Positions 36,160 through 45,360 are shown, counted from the stretch's first letter. The stretch: 64,000 bases of DNA from Thiodiazotropha sp040791665 (GCA_040791665.1 JBFNNX010000009.1:801418-865417), one strand, 5' to 3'. Numbers and translations are program-made. The notes: generated by a model from the sequence alone, not told the origin.

Positions 36160-36495
36160 ATGTCTGTATTATTGGAATTCAGCGTTTTCCCGCTGGATAG
36201 AGGAGCAAGTGTCAGCAAGGAAGTGAGCCAGGTGATCGAAATGATCGACAGCGCTGGAATCGAGTATCAATTGACGGCGATGGGAACCTTGATCGAAACC
36301 TCGAATATCACACAGGCACTCGCAATTGTTGAGAAAGCCACACAGATAATTCATGACACTGGATGCCAGCGAGTCTATGCTGCGGTGAAGATCGACAGCC
36401 GACCAGCCAGAGAACATGGCCTTCAAGGAAAAATACAATCCATTCAGAAGCGACTCGGAGAGGTTAACCTCAATCCAGGTATCGAGTCTGATTAG
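36160..36495 (+). CDS. MTH1187/YkoF-like thiamine-binding protein (DUF77)
   Basis: 111 aa, ferredoxin-like fold expected: MSVLLEFSVFPLD, GIEYQLTAMGTLIETSN, RVYAAVKIDSRP, all conserved in the DUF77/MTH1187 family, some members of which bind thiamine or its analogues. It forms part of a plus-strand string with a HugZ-like gene starting 43 bases later; the link between them is not known. Confidence 0.85.
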   Translation: MSVLLEFSVFPLDRGASVSKEVSQVIEMIDSAGIEYQLTAMGTLIETSNITQALAIVEKATQIIHDTGCQRVYAAVKIDSRPAREHGLQGKIQSIQKRLGEVNLNPGIESD

Positions 36496-36538
36496 TGGAA
36501 CTACTAAGCTTGGGCTGAACTACGGTGAGAAGAATAAA

Positions 36539-37252
36539 ATGAATACCGAATCATCAACGGAAGAGCTGTTGCACGATATCAATAAACTCTGGTCACAGAG
36601 CTATCATGGCTTACTATCTACTCATTCGGTTAAATACCAAGGTTATCCCTTCGGATCACTCCTGCCCTTTTGCAGCGATACGAAGGGCAACCTGTTGCTT
36701 CTCATCTCTCACTTAGCGCAACACACCAGAAACCTCGAACACGATCCTCGCTGTTCTCTGACACTGACCGAACAGGGTGATGACGATGTACAACAACTGG
36801 CCCGCCTCACCTGCCTGGCACAGGCCGAAGCTGTCAATTCAACTGCCGCAGCCGAGCGCTACTTTCGTTTCTATCCGGAGGCGCGCCGCTATCAGAAGGA
36901 ACTCAACTTCCGTTTCTACCAGCTGGAAGTGAAACACTTTTACTATATCGGTGGATTCGGATCTGCCCGCTGGTTTGATCCAAGCCGTATTCCGCTGCCT
37001 ATCCCCTTTTCCACTGCGGATGAAGCCGAATTACTATTTCAGTTGAACTCCAACAACCACGATCTACTGAAACAACTGCTCGATAGCAATGGCATGCCGA
37101 TCAATACCGCCATCGAAGCGGCCGGTATCGATCCTTACGGGTTGGATCTCCGCCTGGCCTCAGGCTTGAAACGCCTCCAGTTTGATACCAGCTTCGAGGA
37201 TAAGTCGGCATTTCTGAAACATATTTCTGTTATCTCCAACACTCCACCATAA
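36539..37252 (+). CDS. HugZ/pyridoxamine-5'-phosphate-oxidase-like protein
   Basis: 237 aa from the ATG at 36539, which has GGTGAGAAG upstream; the frame is open for 41 codons before but that stretch overlaps the previous gene. N-terminal split-barrel FMN/heme-type domain (YPFGSLLPFCSDTKGNLLLLI, DPRCSLTLTEQG) and C-terminal DUF2470-like domain (GIDPYGLDLRL), the architecture of HugZ heme oxygenases and related heme-utilisation proteins. Whether it degrades heme, binds FMN or has another role cannot be told here. Confidence 0.85.
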   Translation: MNTESSTEELLHDINKLWSQSYHGLLSTHSVKYQGYPFGSLLPFCSDTKGNLLLLISHLAQHTRNLEHDPRCSLTLTEQGDDDVQQLARLTCLAQAEAVNSTAAAERYFRFYPEARRYQKELNFRFYQLEVKHFYYIGGFGSARWFDPSRIPLPIPFSTADEAELLFQLNSNNHDLLKQLLDSNGMPINTAIEAAGIDPYGLDLRLASGLKRLQFDTSFEDKSAFLKHISVISNTPP

Positions 37253-37375
37253 GACGAGCTGTATTTGAGCATCCCTAAAACCTGGAATTTTTTGGGGTGG
37301 AAACGGGTTGGTATTCCACATTAAACTTCGCTTCAGAAATAACCAACTTTTTTACTTGGTAATAGGAGCAGTAAA

Positions 37376-37675
37376 ATGAACACAGAAATTCCAGAGCGCG
37401 ACGGAGATGGTTATCTCACCGACATGAATGCATGGACCCCGGAAATCGCCAGAGCCATGGCGGACGCCGACGAGTATGAACTCAACGAGGAGAAATGGGA
37501 GCAGATCCTGAAAGCCAGGGAATATTATGATGAGTTCAACGTGGTACCTCCCATACGTAAATTCTCCAAATATCTCGGAGCCGATCAGAAGGCCATGTTC
37601 AAACTCTGGCTGACGGGTCCGATGAAACCCATCACAAAATATGGCGGATTGCCAAAACCCACCGGTTGCGTCTAA
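37376..37675 (+). CDS. tusE: TusE/DsrC-family sulfur relay protein with a single C-terminal Cys
   Basis: 99 aa. Family features: DGYLTDMNAWTPEIARAMA, RKFSKYLGADQKAMFKL and the flexible C-terminal arm ending GLPKPTGCV, whose penultimate Cys (CysA) is the sulfur carrier. Dissimilatory DsrC has a second Cys ten or eleven residues earlier; here that position lacks Cys (PMKPITKYGG), so the protein is TusE-type by this criterion, a sulfur-relay partner in tRNA thiolation or in sulfur oxidation via rhodanese/TusA. No tusBCD or dsr genes are nearby. RBS AGGAG. Shorter than E. coli TusE (109 aa). Confidence 0.85.
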   Translation: MNTEIPERDGDGYLTDMNAWTPEIARAMADADEYELNEEKWEQILKAREYYDEFNVVPPIRKFSKYLGADQKAMFKLWLTGPMKPITKYGGLPKPTGCV

Positions 37676-37920
37676 GCACAAGGACTTTCATGGCGCAAAT
37701 TAAGCACAATCACCGCAAGTTTTCGCAAATGAATTTTTTGTGCAAGATCGCTATCATGCGTTGATACGCGGTGATTGGCGTCCATTCGCTACCAATCATG
37801 CAGGATACCGAAATGTGTAGGGTGCGGCTCGCCGCGCCATGCCTGAAAAGCAGCGCAAGACTTCCCCCGCTATCACCCATCCGTTAATATTGCTCGCTTT
37901 TCCGACTGGAAAAGGGTGAT
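37676..37920. other. Intergenic region tusE to SUMF1-like gene with possible decayed repeat
   Basis: Holds a 10-bp inverted repeat CAATCACCGC (37707-37716) / GCGGTGATTG (37768-37777) and one unit GCAAATGAA (37725-37733) resembling the ends of the element at 23456-23655, with a degenerate reverse unit near 37780-37789. It may be a decayed copy. Confidence 0.3.
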
Positions 37921-39123
37921 ATGACCTCAACCACACTGCTTGGCCAACTCAGCAGTCTGTACGAAAAGCAGATTGATCTACTGACCTCCACACCAGCTGA
38001 GGATTGCACTAGACGTTTTCATCCCCAACTCGCCTCACTCAACTGGTATTTCGGCCGCGGTGTCTATCTGGAACTGCTATGGCTCAGAGAGCGGATGCAA
38101 AACGATGACGAACTTTCCACGAGAGTGGAACAACTCTTTTCTCCTAACGGGTTGCCCCTGGAACACCAATGCAGCCGGCTGCCACCTGTTGAGCACTTGA
38201 TCAACTGGGGATCGGAGATCCATGATGAACATCTACGCAGACTAGCCACTCCGTCAGCACTGCCTGACCATCCCTGGTTGCACCATGACAGACTCCCCTG
38301 GTTCCTGCTGCAGGAGCAGGCGAAACTCTATGAAGCCATGTTGACGCTCCTTAACCAGCGATCCCTGCATAAACCGGATCATACATACCTATGCAGGGAA
38401 CCGCTTCAACCCGAAACACCCCATTGGGAAACCAGGGAGATTTCCCAGGGCCACTATCGCATCGGAGCACGGGACGAACCACGCGCTTATGATAATGAGC
38501 TGCCACCGCAGGCAGTTGAGCTCAGCAGTTTTCGCATCGCGCTGACCCCTGTATCAAATACACAATTTCTCAGCTTCATGCTGGCGGGCGGATATAGCGA
38601 TGAATCACTGTGGAGTGGCGAGGGTTGGCGGTGGCTGAATGAACATGGTTATCAACACCCCGAATATTGGCGGCAAGATCTACAAGGCGGATGGTATGAG
38701 GTGGCCATCAATGGTAGTACCCATCTGCCTCCCAATGAACCGGTTACCGGCATTTCTCACCATGAGTCCCAGGCTTTCTGCAACTGGGTTGACCGAGAAG
38801 GCGGTGAATTTTCAGGTGCCGTGATCCAACATGAATATCAGTGGGAATTGGCAGTACGCACTGGGGTTGTGAGCCAAATCGGGCGTGCTTGGGAGTGGTG
38901 CGGCAATACTTTCCATCACTACCCCTCATTCCAACCCTTTCCGGATGATAGGTTTTCAAACCTGGCTGTTGATGGAAATCATTACACTCTTCGAGGCGCC
39001 AGCCTGCATACACAACCCATGCTGCGTCGCGCCAGCTTCCGTCACTGGGCCTTACCATCTGAGCGCCATCAGTTCACAACCACCCGGCTGGTCTTCCCGC
39101 CGCGCCATCAATGGAGTTCCTAG
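37921..39123 (+). CDS. EgtB/SUMF1-like protein lacking the usual iron-ligand histidines
   Basis: 400 aa. N-terminal DinB-like four-helix domain (residues 1-155) and C-terminal FGE-sulfatase/SUMF1 domain (from YRIGARDEP: VSNTQFLSFMLAGGY, PVTGISHHESQAFCNWV, WEWCGNTFHHYP). This is the architecture of ergothioneine-type sulfoxide synthases. In those, iron is held by one His in the first helix and an HxxxH motif; here the matching stretches read LNWYFGRG and QEQAKLYEA, so the ligands appear to be missing. It is probably not a canonical sulfoxide synthase. Its neighbour is a sulfur-relay gene. Confidence 0.78.
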   Translation: MTSTTLLGQLSSLYEKQIDLLTSTPAEDCTRRFHPQLASLNWYFGRGVYLELLWLRERMQNDDELSTRVEQLFSPNGLPLEHQCSRLPPVEHLINWGSEIHDEHLRRLATPSALPDHPWLHHDRLPWFLLQEQAKLYEAMLTLLNQRSLHKPDHTYLCREPLQPETPHWETREISQGHYRIGARDEPRAYDNELPPQAVELSSFRIALTPVSNTQFLSFMLAGGYSDESLWSGEGWRWLNEHGYQHPEYWRQDLQGGWYEVAINGSTHLPPNEPVTGISHHESQAFCNWVDREGGEFSGAVIQHEYQWELAVRTGVVSQIGRAWEWCGNTFHHYPSFQPFPDDRFSNLAVDGNHYTLRGASLHTQPMLRRASFRHWALPSERHQFTTTRLVFPPRHQWSS

Positions 39124-39396
39124 GTCTGTTATCACTGACCGAAAGACTGTGCTGTGTCTGAATAGGGTGTAATGAACCATAGACAACACTGAGCAACGTT
39201 TTGCAGCCGCCCCCAAGGGCACTTCCTTCGGGGCTCAGTCCGCAGGACTGAAGCTATTGGATTGAGTTAGGCCCTAGGGAATGGAATTCACCAATTTGGC
39301 CACTCACAACACATTTAAGAACTAATCAATTAAAGAATCGGGAAAAACTGCCAACAAGCGGGTTAGAGTAACTATATTCTGAGCGCTGCATCAATA

Positions 39397-39633
39397 ATGG
39401 GTATCAATTCGATAACAGGACCGGCACTCCAGGGGATTCAAAAGGGATTCCAGGGGATGCGTCGTGTGACATCGGAGATCGCCAGCACCCAGCAGACCAA
39501 TCAGACCAAGCCGACCGATCTCTCCCGCGCCATGGTTGAACTGCAGCAACACGCAAACCAGACCAAGGCACAGGTGAAAACCCTGAAGACCGCCACTGAT
39601 TTGATCGGCACGCTAATCGATGAGCGTGTATGA
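39397..39633 (+). CDS. Small protein with FlgC/FlgE-tail-like C-terminus
   Basis: 78 aa. The last 40 residues (SRAMVELQQHANQTKAQ, VKTLKTATDLIGTLIDERV) have the pattern of the C-terminal helix of flagellar rod and hook proteins, which form the coiled coil of axial polymers. No flagellar gene is near and no signal peptide is seen. The start has a weak ribosome-binding site, so coding status rests on the clean helix and family-like tail. Function unknown. Confidence 0.65.
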   Translation: MGINSITGPALQGIQKGFQGMRRVTSEIASTQQTNQTKPTDLSRAMVELQQHANQTKAQVKTLKTATDLIGTLIDERV

Positions 39634-39644
39634 GATAGGCTTGT

Positions 39645-40487
39645 TCAGTCAATAAACAACATCGAGAGATCGACTGCCCTAACATCCTTGGTCAAGGCAC
39701 CGACCGAGATATCATCCACTCCCGTCTCGGCAATAGCGCGTATCGTCTCGAGATTAATGCCTCCGGAGGCTTCAAGCCTCGCCCGGCCGGCATTCATCTC
39801 CACAGCCTCACGCAATATCATCAGTTCGAAATTATCCAACAGTACCCTTTTGGCCCCGGCCGCCAGAGCCTCTTCAAGCTGAGCCAAGGATTCCACTTCG
39901 ACTTCGATCTGCACCCCGGCGGATGCGATCTGGTTAGCCCGTTTCAGCGCAGCCCCTATCGATCCGGCAATCTGCACATGGTTCTCTTTAAGTAGGATGG
40001 CATCATACAGACCCATGCGGTGATTCTGCCCGCCGCCGCAGGCCACCGCATATTTCTGCTGCACCCTGAGGCCGGGAATGGTCTTTCGTGTGTCGAGAAT
40101 AGTAACACCCGTTCCCTCAACCGCCTCCACATAGCGATGCGTTATCGTTGCTGTGGCCGACAGGGTCTGTAGATAATTGAGCGCCGTCCGTTCGCCACTC
40201 AACAAGGATCTGTTGTTACCTTGCAACATGCAAAGCACCGTGCCGGGAGCTACAGAATCCCCATCTTCAACATGCCATTCGATTTCAATGCCGCCGTCCA
40301 ATCGGTGAAAGACCTGATTCACCCAGGCAATACCACATATCACGGCATCTTCCCGGCAGATGATCTGTGCCCGCGCCAAAACGCGCTCATCCAGCAACTC
40401 AGCAGTCAAATCGCCGCTGCCAAGATCCTCTGTCAATGCCAGACCGACCTGCTCATTGATCAGATTGAGGGGCGGCAGCCTACTCAT
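39645..40487 (-). CDS. nadC: Quinolinate phosphoribosyltransferase (nicotinate-nucleotide pyrophosphorylase) NadC
   Basis: 280 aa. Family motifs LDTRKTIPGLR, CGGGQNHRMGLYDAILLKENH, with the conserved Arg, His and Lys residues for quinolinate and PRPP, and a C-terminal barrel (EASGGINLETIRAIAETGVD). It makes nicotinate mononucleotide from quinolinate, de novo NAD synthesis; nadE at 2995-4608 completes the pathway. The start overlaps the FKBP gene stop (ATGA), so the two are co-translated. Confidence 0.96.
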   Translation of the reverse strand: MSRLPPLNLINEQVGLALTEDLGSGDLTAELLDERVLARAQIICREDAVICGIAWVNQVFHRLDGGIEIEWHVEDGDSVAPGTVLCMLQGNNRSLLSGERTALNYLQTLSATATITHRYVEAVEGTGVTILDTRKTIPGLRVQQKYAVACGGGQNHRMGLYDAILLKENHVQIAGSIGAALKRANQIASAGVQIEVEVESLAQLEEALAAGAKRVLLDNFELMILREAVEMNAGRARLEASGGINLETIRAIAETGVDDISVGALTKDVRAVDLSMLFID

Positions 40488-40831
40488 CCCTCAACAGAAA
40501 GAAGTTCAACATCGAAAACCAATGTGGCATTTGGTGGAATCACGCTTCCGGCACCCTGAGCGCCATATCCCAATTGCGGTGGTATCGTCAGCCTTCTTTT
40601 GCCACCTACCTTCATGCCAGCAACCCCCTCATCCCATCCGGCGATCACCATGCCCTTGCCTAACGTAAAATCAAATGGCTGGTTACGATCCAGGGAGGAA
40701 TCGAATTTTTCTCCATCGAGCAGCCATCCGGTATAGTGTACTGAGACCCGGTTGCCGGATATTGCAAGATCTCCTTTCCCCACGTTCAGGTCTTCAAACT
40801 TCAGCCCGGAATCAGTGATTTTTTCACTCAT
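40484..40831 (-). CDS. FKBP-type peptidyl-prolyl isomerase
   Basis: 115 aa from ATG at 40831 (a TTG two codons upstream is open). Single FKBP domain without a signal peptide: VSVHYTGWLLDGEKFDSS, FTLGKGMVIAGWDEGVAGM, IPPQLGYGAQGAGSVIPPN, with all typical active-site aromatics. It is a cytoplasmic minimal FKBP. It is coupled to nadC downstream. Confidence 0.92.
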   Translation of the reverse strand: MSEKITDSGLKFEDLNVGKGDLAISGNRVSVHYTGWLLDGEKFDSSLDRNQPFDFTLGKGMVIAGWDEGVAGMKVGGKRRLTIPPQLGYGAQGAGSVIPPNATLVFDVELLSVEG

Positions 40832-40980
40832 GATCAAACCCGTCCTCTGTATTGTGGAATGAAACGGTTACAAGACCGATAGACGGTCAAATGGTGATTG
40901 TTATCAGCTGTGTATGCTTGGCGTCAAGCCGCCGTTTGAAAAGGTATGTCGTGCCTCTGGCGGGGTTAAACTGTTTGACC

Positions 40981-43323
40981 TTAGGCTGATGCGGGGGTTG
41001 AAGTAGTTTTCTTCAAAGCATCGAGCATCGCATCCAGGGCTCGATCCATGATCGGTTTGGCTGATAGTTCCACCTTTTTCGCCGTACCCTCACGCAAGCG
41101 TTTGGCGAGACCGAAGGTGGTGAGTTCCATGGCTTTCATGCCTTTGCGGTTAACGAAGATATAGGTATCTGTAACCTTGCTTTTCCACGACAATTTGACC
41201 CGAACCTTACTGCTTCCATCAATGATTTCAAGCCATTCACCGGTTTCCAGATCAATCGCCTGCTGAGTGAAATCATCATTCTCACCGATCGCTTCATCCG
41301 TCATTTCATGCAATTGACTATTGGGGTCTGTTGCAAGTTTGCTGTCCGGAAAATGGATCTCATGTTGGCTAACCGGCATCGTTCCAGCGGTATGCATCTG
41401 ACTGCTATCCCCGCCGCGCAAGACGCCGATATGGCAGTTTTGCAACTCTTTAAACAACTTGGCCATTTTATGCTGATCAAATGAGATGCTGTTTAGCCGT
41501 TCACGGATATTCCTCAATAGCTCAGGGATACCGCGCAACAATTGCTGCCTTTCACCGTATTCTGACTTGGGCTGTACACTCCACAACAGTCTGTCAACGA
41601 TATCCAATGCCTCACTCCAGCCTTTGCTCTCCGATCCCTCTCGCAGGTAGATAAGCAACAGTACGTCTTTCCAACCATCTTCAAGAATGGACATTACTGC
41701 TTCGGGGATGACATTTTGAGTACGCAATCGCATGTTTAACTCTTCTGAGACGATTTGCTTGGCCGATTTGAGCTGCTCTTTTCCCTTGGTTATCTGGTTG
41801 GTACGCTGCTCCGCAATCTGCGCGCCCCGTTGTTCCTTCTGCCACCAACTGGAGAAATCCTCTTCCAGCTCCGCGAATAGCCCCGGGTCGTCGTGAAATT
41901 CATTCAAAACCCGTTTAACTACCTGTTCGATCTTTTTATACAGGGTATCGTTGGCACGATCGCCTGTATCGTTCCAGCCGACCGCCGCCTGCGCCAGGCT
42001 GTTGAGCAAACGCCTTGCGGGATGAACCTTCTGACTGAAAAAAGTCTTGTCGATGATCGCCACTTTCAGCATGGGTATCTGCAGGCGACTGATCAGTGCC
42101 TTCATGGCGTCGGGCAGGCTGTAATCATCGAGGATAAATTCGAAAATCATGGAGATGACATCGATCGTATCGTTATCGGCATCCCCAAGGGAACGAACGA
42201 CCTGACCATCCCTGGCGATCTGCAGATCACTGACCAGCTGAGCACGCATCTCATCCGGTGTCAGGGGGCGATTGACACGACGTCCTTGGGGCAGCATCAC
42301 CACATTCGACTGCTGGATGGCTGACAGCGCACCCAGGAGTTCACCGGTATCGACAAGCGGCACATTGCCTGCCGGAGGGGTAAGCATCAGACTGGATGTC
42401 AGCAGACTGCTTCCACCGGCACTTGCACGCCTGAGATTGAGCAGTTGCTGCAGATTTGAAAACAGCTCAGCCTGGATAACCTCTTCAGTTGCGGCTGTTG
42501 CAGTGGCTGCGGGAGAGGTTGAACTCATATAGGATGAGTCACTTGCCAGGTAGCTTTCTCCGCCCCCGTCACCGCGCAAGCTTGGCGAAACCGGATTGCG
42601 GCGAACCTTCGGTGTCAGCTTGGGTATGACGCCGGCACGGCCCAAGAGGAGATTGATCTCATCATAGAGGCCGCCGATATAGTGCATCACGTGACGGTCG
42701 AACAACTTGTATACAACCAATTTGACCGGCAGCTCAACCGGAACGCCCGCCATCGATGCCTGAAATGCGTTGCAGATGACACTCGGTGCCAGGGGGGTGT
42801 GTTGGGCAACAGTCTCATCGACAGAACCCCCACCCATCACGTAGGCGAAACGTTGACTCATTGCGTAGAGTTCACGGGTGAAGCGGCTCTCGGTCTTGCT
42901 GACCATATTAGTAACGGCTAATGAATCTTCCAGGTCCTCGTCATCCACCAGAGACATTTCCGATTCTAGACTCAGCTCATCTAGGGTAGGCTGATTGATC
43001 GTTACTTCGCCCGTCTCCCAGTAGGTATCGTAGGCCCGCAGGACCTCCTGGTTAAACCTGCGATCAATGCCTGACCGCTGCTTGCGAAGCTCACGCATGG
43101 AGTCGAAATAGATATTCTGCAGGGCGTTGCTCTCGGATTTGTTGGCCATTTCATAGAGCGCGTCATCGAGATTCTCGAAGAGACCGCTCATCAGTTTTGG
43201 CAACGTTTTACCTACGAGATTGCGACACTCAGACGCAATCCTACGTCCGTTCACGTCAAGAGCGATTTTTTTTCGACGAGGCACAGCAGAGCCGAATGTA
43301 ATAATGTTGTCTTGCCTTCGCAT
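40981..43323 (-). CDS. DUF1631-family protein
   Basis: 780 aa, mostly alpha-helical and acidic. Recognised by the DUF1631 pattern: FENLDDALYEMANKSESNAL near the N-terminus, DVISMIFEFILDDYSLPDAM in the centre, and a PilZ-like or SH3-like C-terminal part (SSKVRVKLSWKSKVTDTYIF, ending in helices). The function is unknown; the C-terminal motif suggests second-messenger binding. In Pseudomonas a related gene lies between nadC and ampD; the same order is seen here but with the DUF1538 operon inserted before ampD. Confidence 0.85.
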   Translation of the reverse strand: MRRQDNIITFGSAVPRRKKIALDVNGRRIASECRNLVGKTLPKLMSGLFENLDDALYEMANKSESNALQNIYFDSMRELRKQRSGIDRRFNQEVLRAYDTYWETGEVTINQPTLDELSLESEMSLVDDEDLEDSLAVTNMVSKTESRFTRELYAMSQRFAYVMGGGSVDETVAQHTPLAPSVICNAFQASMAGVPVELPVKLVVYKLFDRHVMHYIGGLYDEINLLLGRAGVIPKLTPKVRRNPVSPSLRGDGGGESYLASDSSYMSSTSPAATATAATEEVIQAELFSNLQQLLNLRRASAGGSSLLTSSLMLTPPAGNVPLVDTGELLGALSAIQQSNVVMLPQGRRVNRPLTPDEMRAQLVSDLQIARDGQVVRSLGDADNDTIDVISMIFEFILDDYSLPDAMKALISRLQIPMLKVAIIDKTFFSQKVHPARRLLNSLAQAAVGWNDTGDRANDTLYKKIEQVVKRVLNEFHDDPGLFAELEEDFSSWWQKEQRGAQIAEQRTNQITKGKEQLKSAKQIVSEELNMRLRTQNVIPEAVMSILEDGWKDVLLLIYLREGSESKGWSEALDIVDRLLWSVQPKSEYGERQQLLRGIPELLRNIRERLNSISFDQHKMAKLFKELQNCHIGVLRGGDSSQMHTAGTMPVSQHEIHFPDSKLATDPNSQLHEMTDEAIGENDDFTQQAIDLETGEWLEIIDGSSKVRVKLSWKSKVTDTYIFVNRKGMKAMELTTFGLAKRLREGTAKKVELSAKPIMDRALDAMLDALKKTTSTPASA

Positions 43324-43844
43324 CTATTGCCACTTGAAGGTGTCCATCAATATCCAAAAAGATGCCGACCGGTCCCTGATACCCGCATCTAGCATAAGGC
43401 TATGTTACTACACGGATATCGTCTGAGAATAACCTCACACTAAACGCCTTTTAGCGACAAGAAATGAAGCTAAATACCCAGGGCACAAAAGGAAAATTAG
43501 CACCAAACGTATGTATTATCAATGAGTTCTGCAAAAAACCAATCATCTGGTCGCCATCCCGGCCGGTACCATCCCGGCTTATTGCCTCATACATTTGCGA
43601 AATTAATTCCGATTGAACAACATTCCGCCCATTTGTGAAGTAAGAATATCGCCAGACTTGCCGGTGGGTATTTCGGTACGGGCTTTTTTTACCCCAAAAT
43701 CAGATCGACCCGATCCACTATTTAGGGTAATTTGTGGAATAGAAGCTGACGTGAATCTAAGGTATCGTTTAACGATCACGGAATAGCTCCAGAACGGCCT
43801 CTCAGAAGAGCAATAAACGACCTGAAACAGTTCCATTTTCATCG
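43324..43844. other. Intergenic region DUF1631-DUF1538 operon
   Basis: 521 bases between divergent genes, so it should hold two promoters. I see a short palindrome ATCGTT-T-AACGAT (43764-43776) 69 bases before the DUF1538 gene, a possible operator, and a small direct repeat ATCCCGGC near 43556-43580. An open frame at 43603-43842 on the minus strand looks spurious. Confidence 0.4.
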
Positions 43845-44576
43845 ATGCGCCTAGTTAAACGCCTTTTCTCTTCCCTCGCGGACAGCATCCGTGATCTGCT
43901 GCCGATTGTACTGGTTATCACTTTTTTTCAGTTAGTGGTACTGCAACAGCCGATACCCAATCTCGGCACTATCCTCATTGGGTCGATGCTGGTCCTGCTG
44001 GGCCTGACACTCTTTATCGAAGGCCTGAATCTCGGTCTATTTCCTATCGGTGAAGGCATGGCGTGGGACTTCGCCCGAAAGGGCAGCCTTACCTGGCTGC
44101 TGCTGTTTGCTTTCGCACTCGGGTTCGGTACAACGGTGGCTGAACCCGCGCTGATCAAAATAGCCCAGGAGGCAGCCAACGTGGCCGCTGTCGGCAGCAT
44201 GATCGAGAATACGCCCCATGCTCGAGAGGAGTATGCCCAAGGATTACGCTATACCGTGGCGATATCAGTCGGATTCGCAATTTTATTCGGCGTCTTGCGT
44301 ATCGTTAAAGGTTGGCGTGTGGAATATCTGATCATTGGCGGTTATTTGGGTGTTGTATTAATGACTGCAATAGCGCCAAAAGAAATTATTGGAATTGCAT
44401 ATGATTCAGGCGGGGTCACTACATCCACGGTCACCGTTCCCCTGGTCACCGCCCTCGGCGTAGGACTAGCCTCTAGCATCAAGGGCCGCAATCCCATGAC
44501 CGATGGATTTGGTTTAATCGCCTTTGCCTCTCTGACCCCGATGATCTTCGTAATGGGATATGGATTGCTGCTATGA
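43845..44576 (+). CDS. DUF1538 membrane protein, first of pair
   Basis: 243 aa, about six to seven transmembrane helices. Motifs FGTTVAEPALIKIAQEA, a conserved IAYDSGGVTTSTVTVPL, and GRNPMTDGFGLIAFASLTP recur almost identically in the next gene, so the two are tandem paralogues (in other bacteria they occur fused as one protein of about 500 aa). DUF1538 proteins are predicted transporters of unknown substrate. The 4-base overlap with the next gene supports a heteromeric complex. Confidence 0.85.
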   Translation: MRLVKRLFSSLADSIRDLLPIVLVITFFQLVVLQQPIPNLGTILIGSMLVLLGLTLFIEGLNLGLFPIGEGMAWDFARKGSLTWLLLFAFALGFGTTVAEPALIKIAQEAANVAAVGSMIENTPHAREEYAQGLRYTVAISVGFAILFGVLRIVKGWRVEYLIIGGYLGVVLMTAIAPKEIIGIAYDSGGVTTSTVTVPLVTALGVGLASSIKGRNPMTDGFGLIAFASLTPMIFVMGYGLLL

Positions 44577-45355
44577 ATGAAGCCTTGCAGCACTTCTTCT
44601 CCGTGATGATTGGCACGATCCTCGATGTCCTGCCGATCGCCGGCATTCTGTTTGGCTTCCAATTCCTGGTTCTGCGCCGGCCGATAAAAAATCCTAAAGA
44701 GATCCTGTTCGGCTTTCTTCTGGTACTGATCGGCCTGGTACTGTTCCTGGAGGGATTGGATCTGGCCCTTTTCCCACTTGGCGAGTTGATGGCGAATCAG
44801 CTCACCTCCCCGGAAGTACTCAATATTTCCACTACCGGTGACACCGTCCAATGGCATCACTACTTCTGGGTCTATCTGTTCGCGGCCAGCATCGGTTTTT
44901 CCACCACTATCGCAGAACCCTCCCTGATCGCAGTCGCCATCAAGGCGAATCAAGTCTCTGCTGGCGCTATCAGCCAATGGGGATTACGTATTGCGGTTGC
45001 CATCGGAGTTGCGGTCGGTATCGCTTTGGGTTGCTTCCGGATTATTTCCGGCACACCCTTACATTGGTACATCATGGCGGGTTATGTCGTGGTGATTGTG
45101 CAGACGGTCTATGCCCCCCGTTCAATCATAGCCCTGGCTTACGATTCTGGCGGGGTAACAACATCAACTGTTACGGTTCCGCTGGTCGCTGCCCTTGGAC
45201 TTGGGTTGTCGAGTAATATCCCTGGGCGCAATCCTTTGATGGACGGCTTTGGCCTCATCGCCTTTGCCAGCCTATTTCCGATCATGTCAGTCATGGCCTA
45301 CGCTCAGTTGAGTGAATGGCGCACGAAAAGACAGAAAGATGATACAACGAGGTAA
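44573..45355 (+). CDS. DUF1538 membrane protein, second of pair
   Basis: 260 aa, about seven helices. Shares ALAYDSGGVTTSTVTVPL, FSTTIAEPSLIAVA, GLDLALFPLGELMAN and GRNPLMDGFGLIAFASLFP with the first paralogue. The conserved DSGG and AEP motifs inside membrane segments suggest ion or substrate coordination in a two-repeat transporter. It is followed after 5 bases by a PII-like gene and then a CBS gene, a regulatory pair that probably controls transport by nucleotide state. Confidence 0.85.
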   Translation: MNEALQHFFSVMIGTILDVLPIAGILFGFQFLVLRRPIKNPKEILFGFLLVLIGLVLFLEGLDLALFPLGELMANQLTSPEVLNISTTGDTVQWHHYFWVYLFAASIGFSTTIAEPSLIAVAIKANQVSAGAISQWGLRIAVAIGVAVGIALGCFRIISGTPLHWYIMAGYVVVIVQTVYAPRSIIALAYDSGGVTTSTVTVPLVAALGLGLSSNIPGRNPLMDGFGLIAFASLFPIMSVMAYAQLSEWRTKRQKDDTTR

Positions 45356-45360
45356 ATCTC

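Noticed and set aside
39181..39270. Hairpin CAGTCC-GCA-GGACTG and GC-rich stretch after the SUMF1-like gene
   Set aside because: Six-base stem without a T-tract; may belong to a dispersed repeat, but no second copy was found in the window.
43603..43842. 79-codon frame on the minus strand before the DUF1538 operon
   Set aside because: Composition and sequence look random; a promoter region is expected here.
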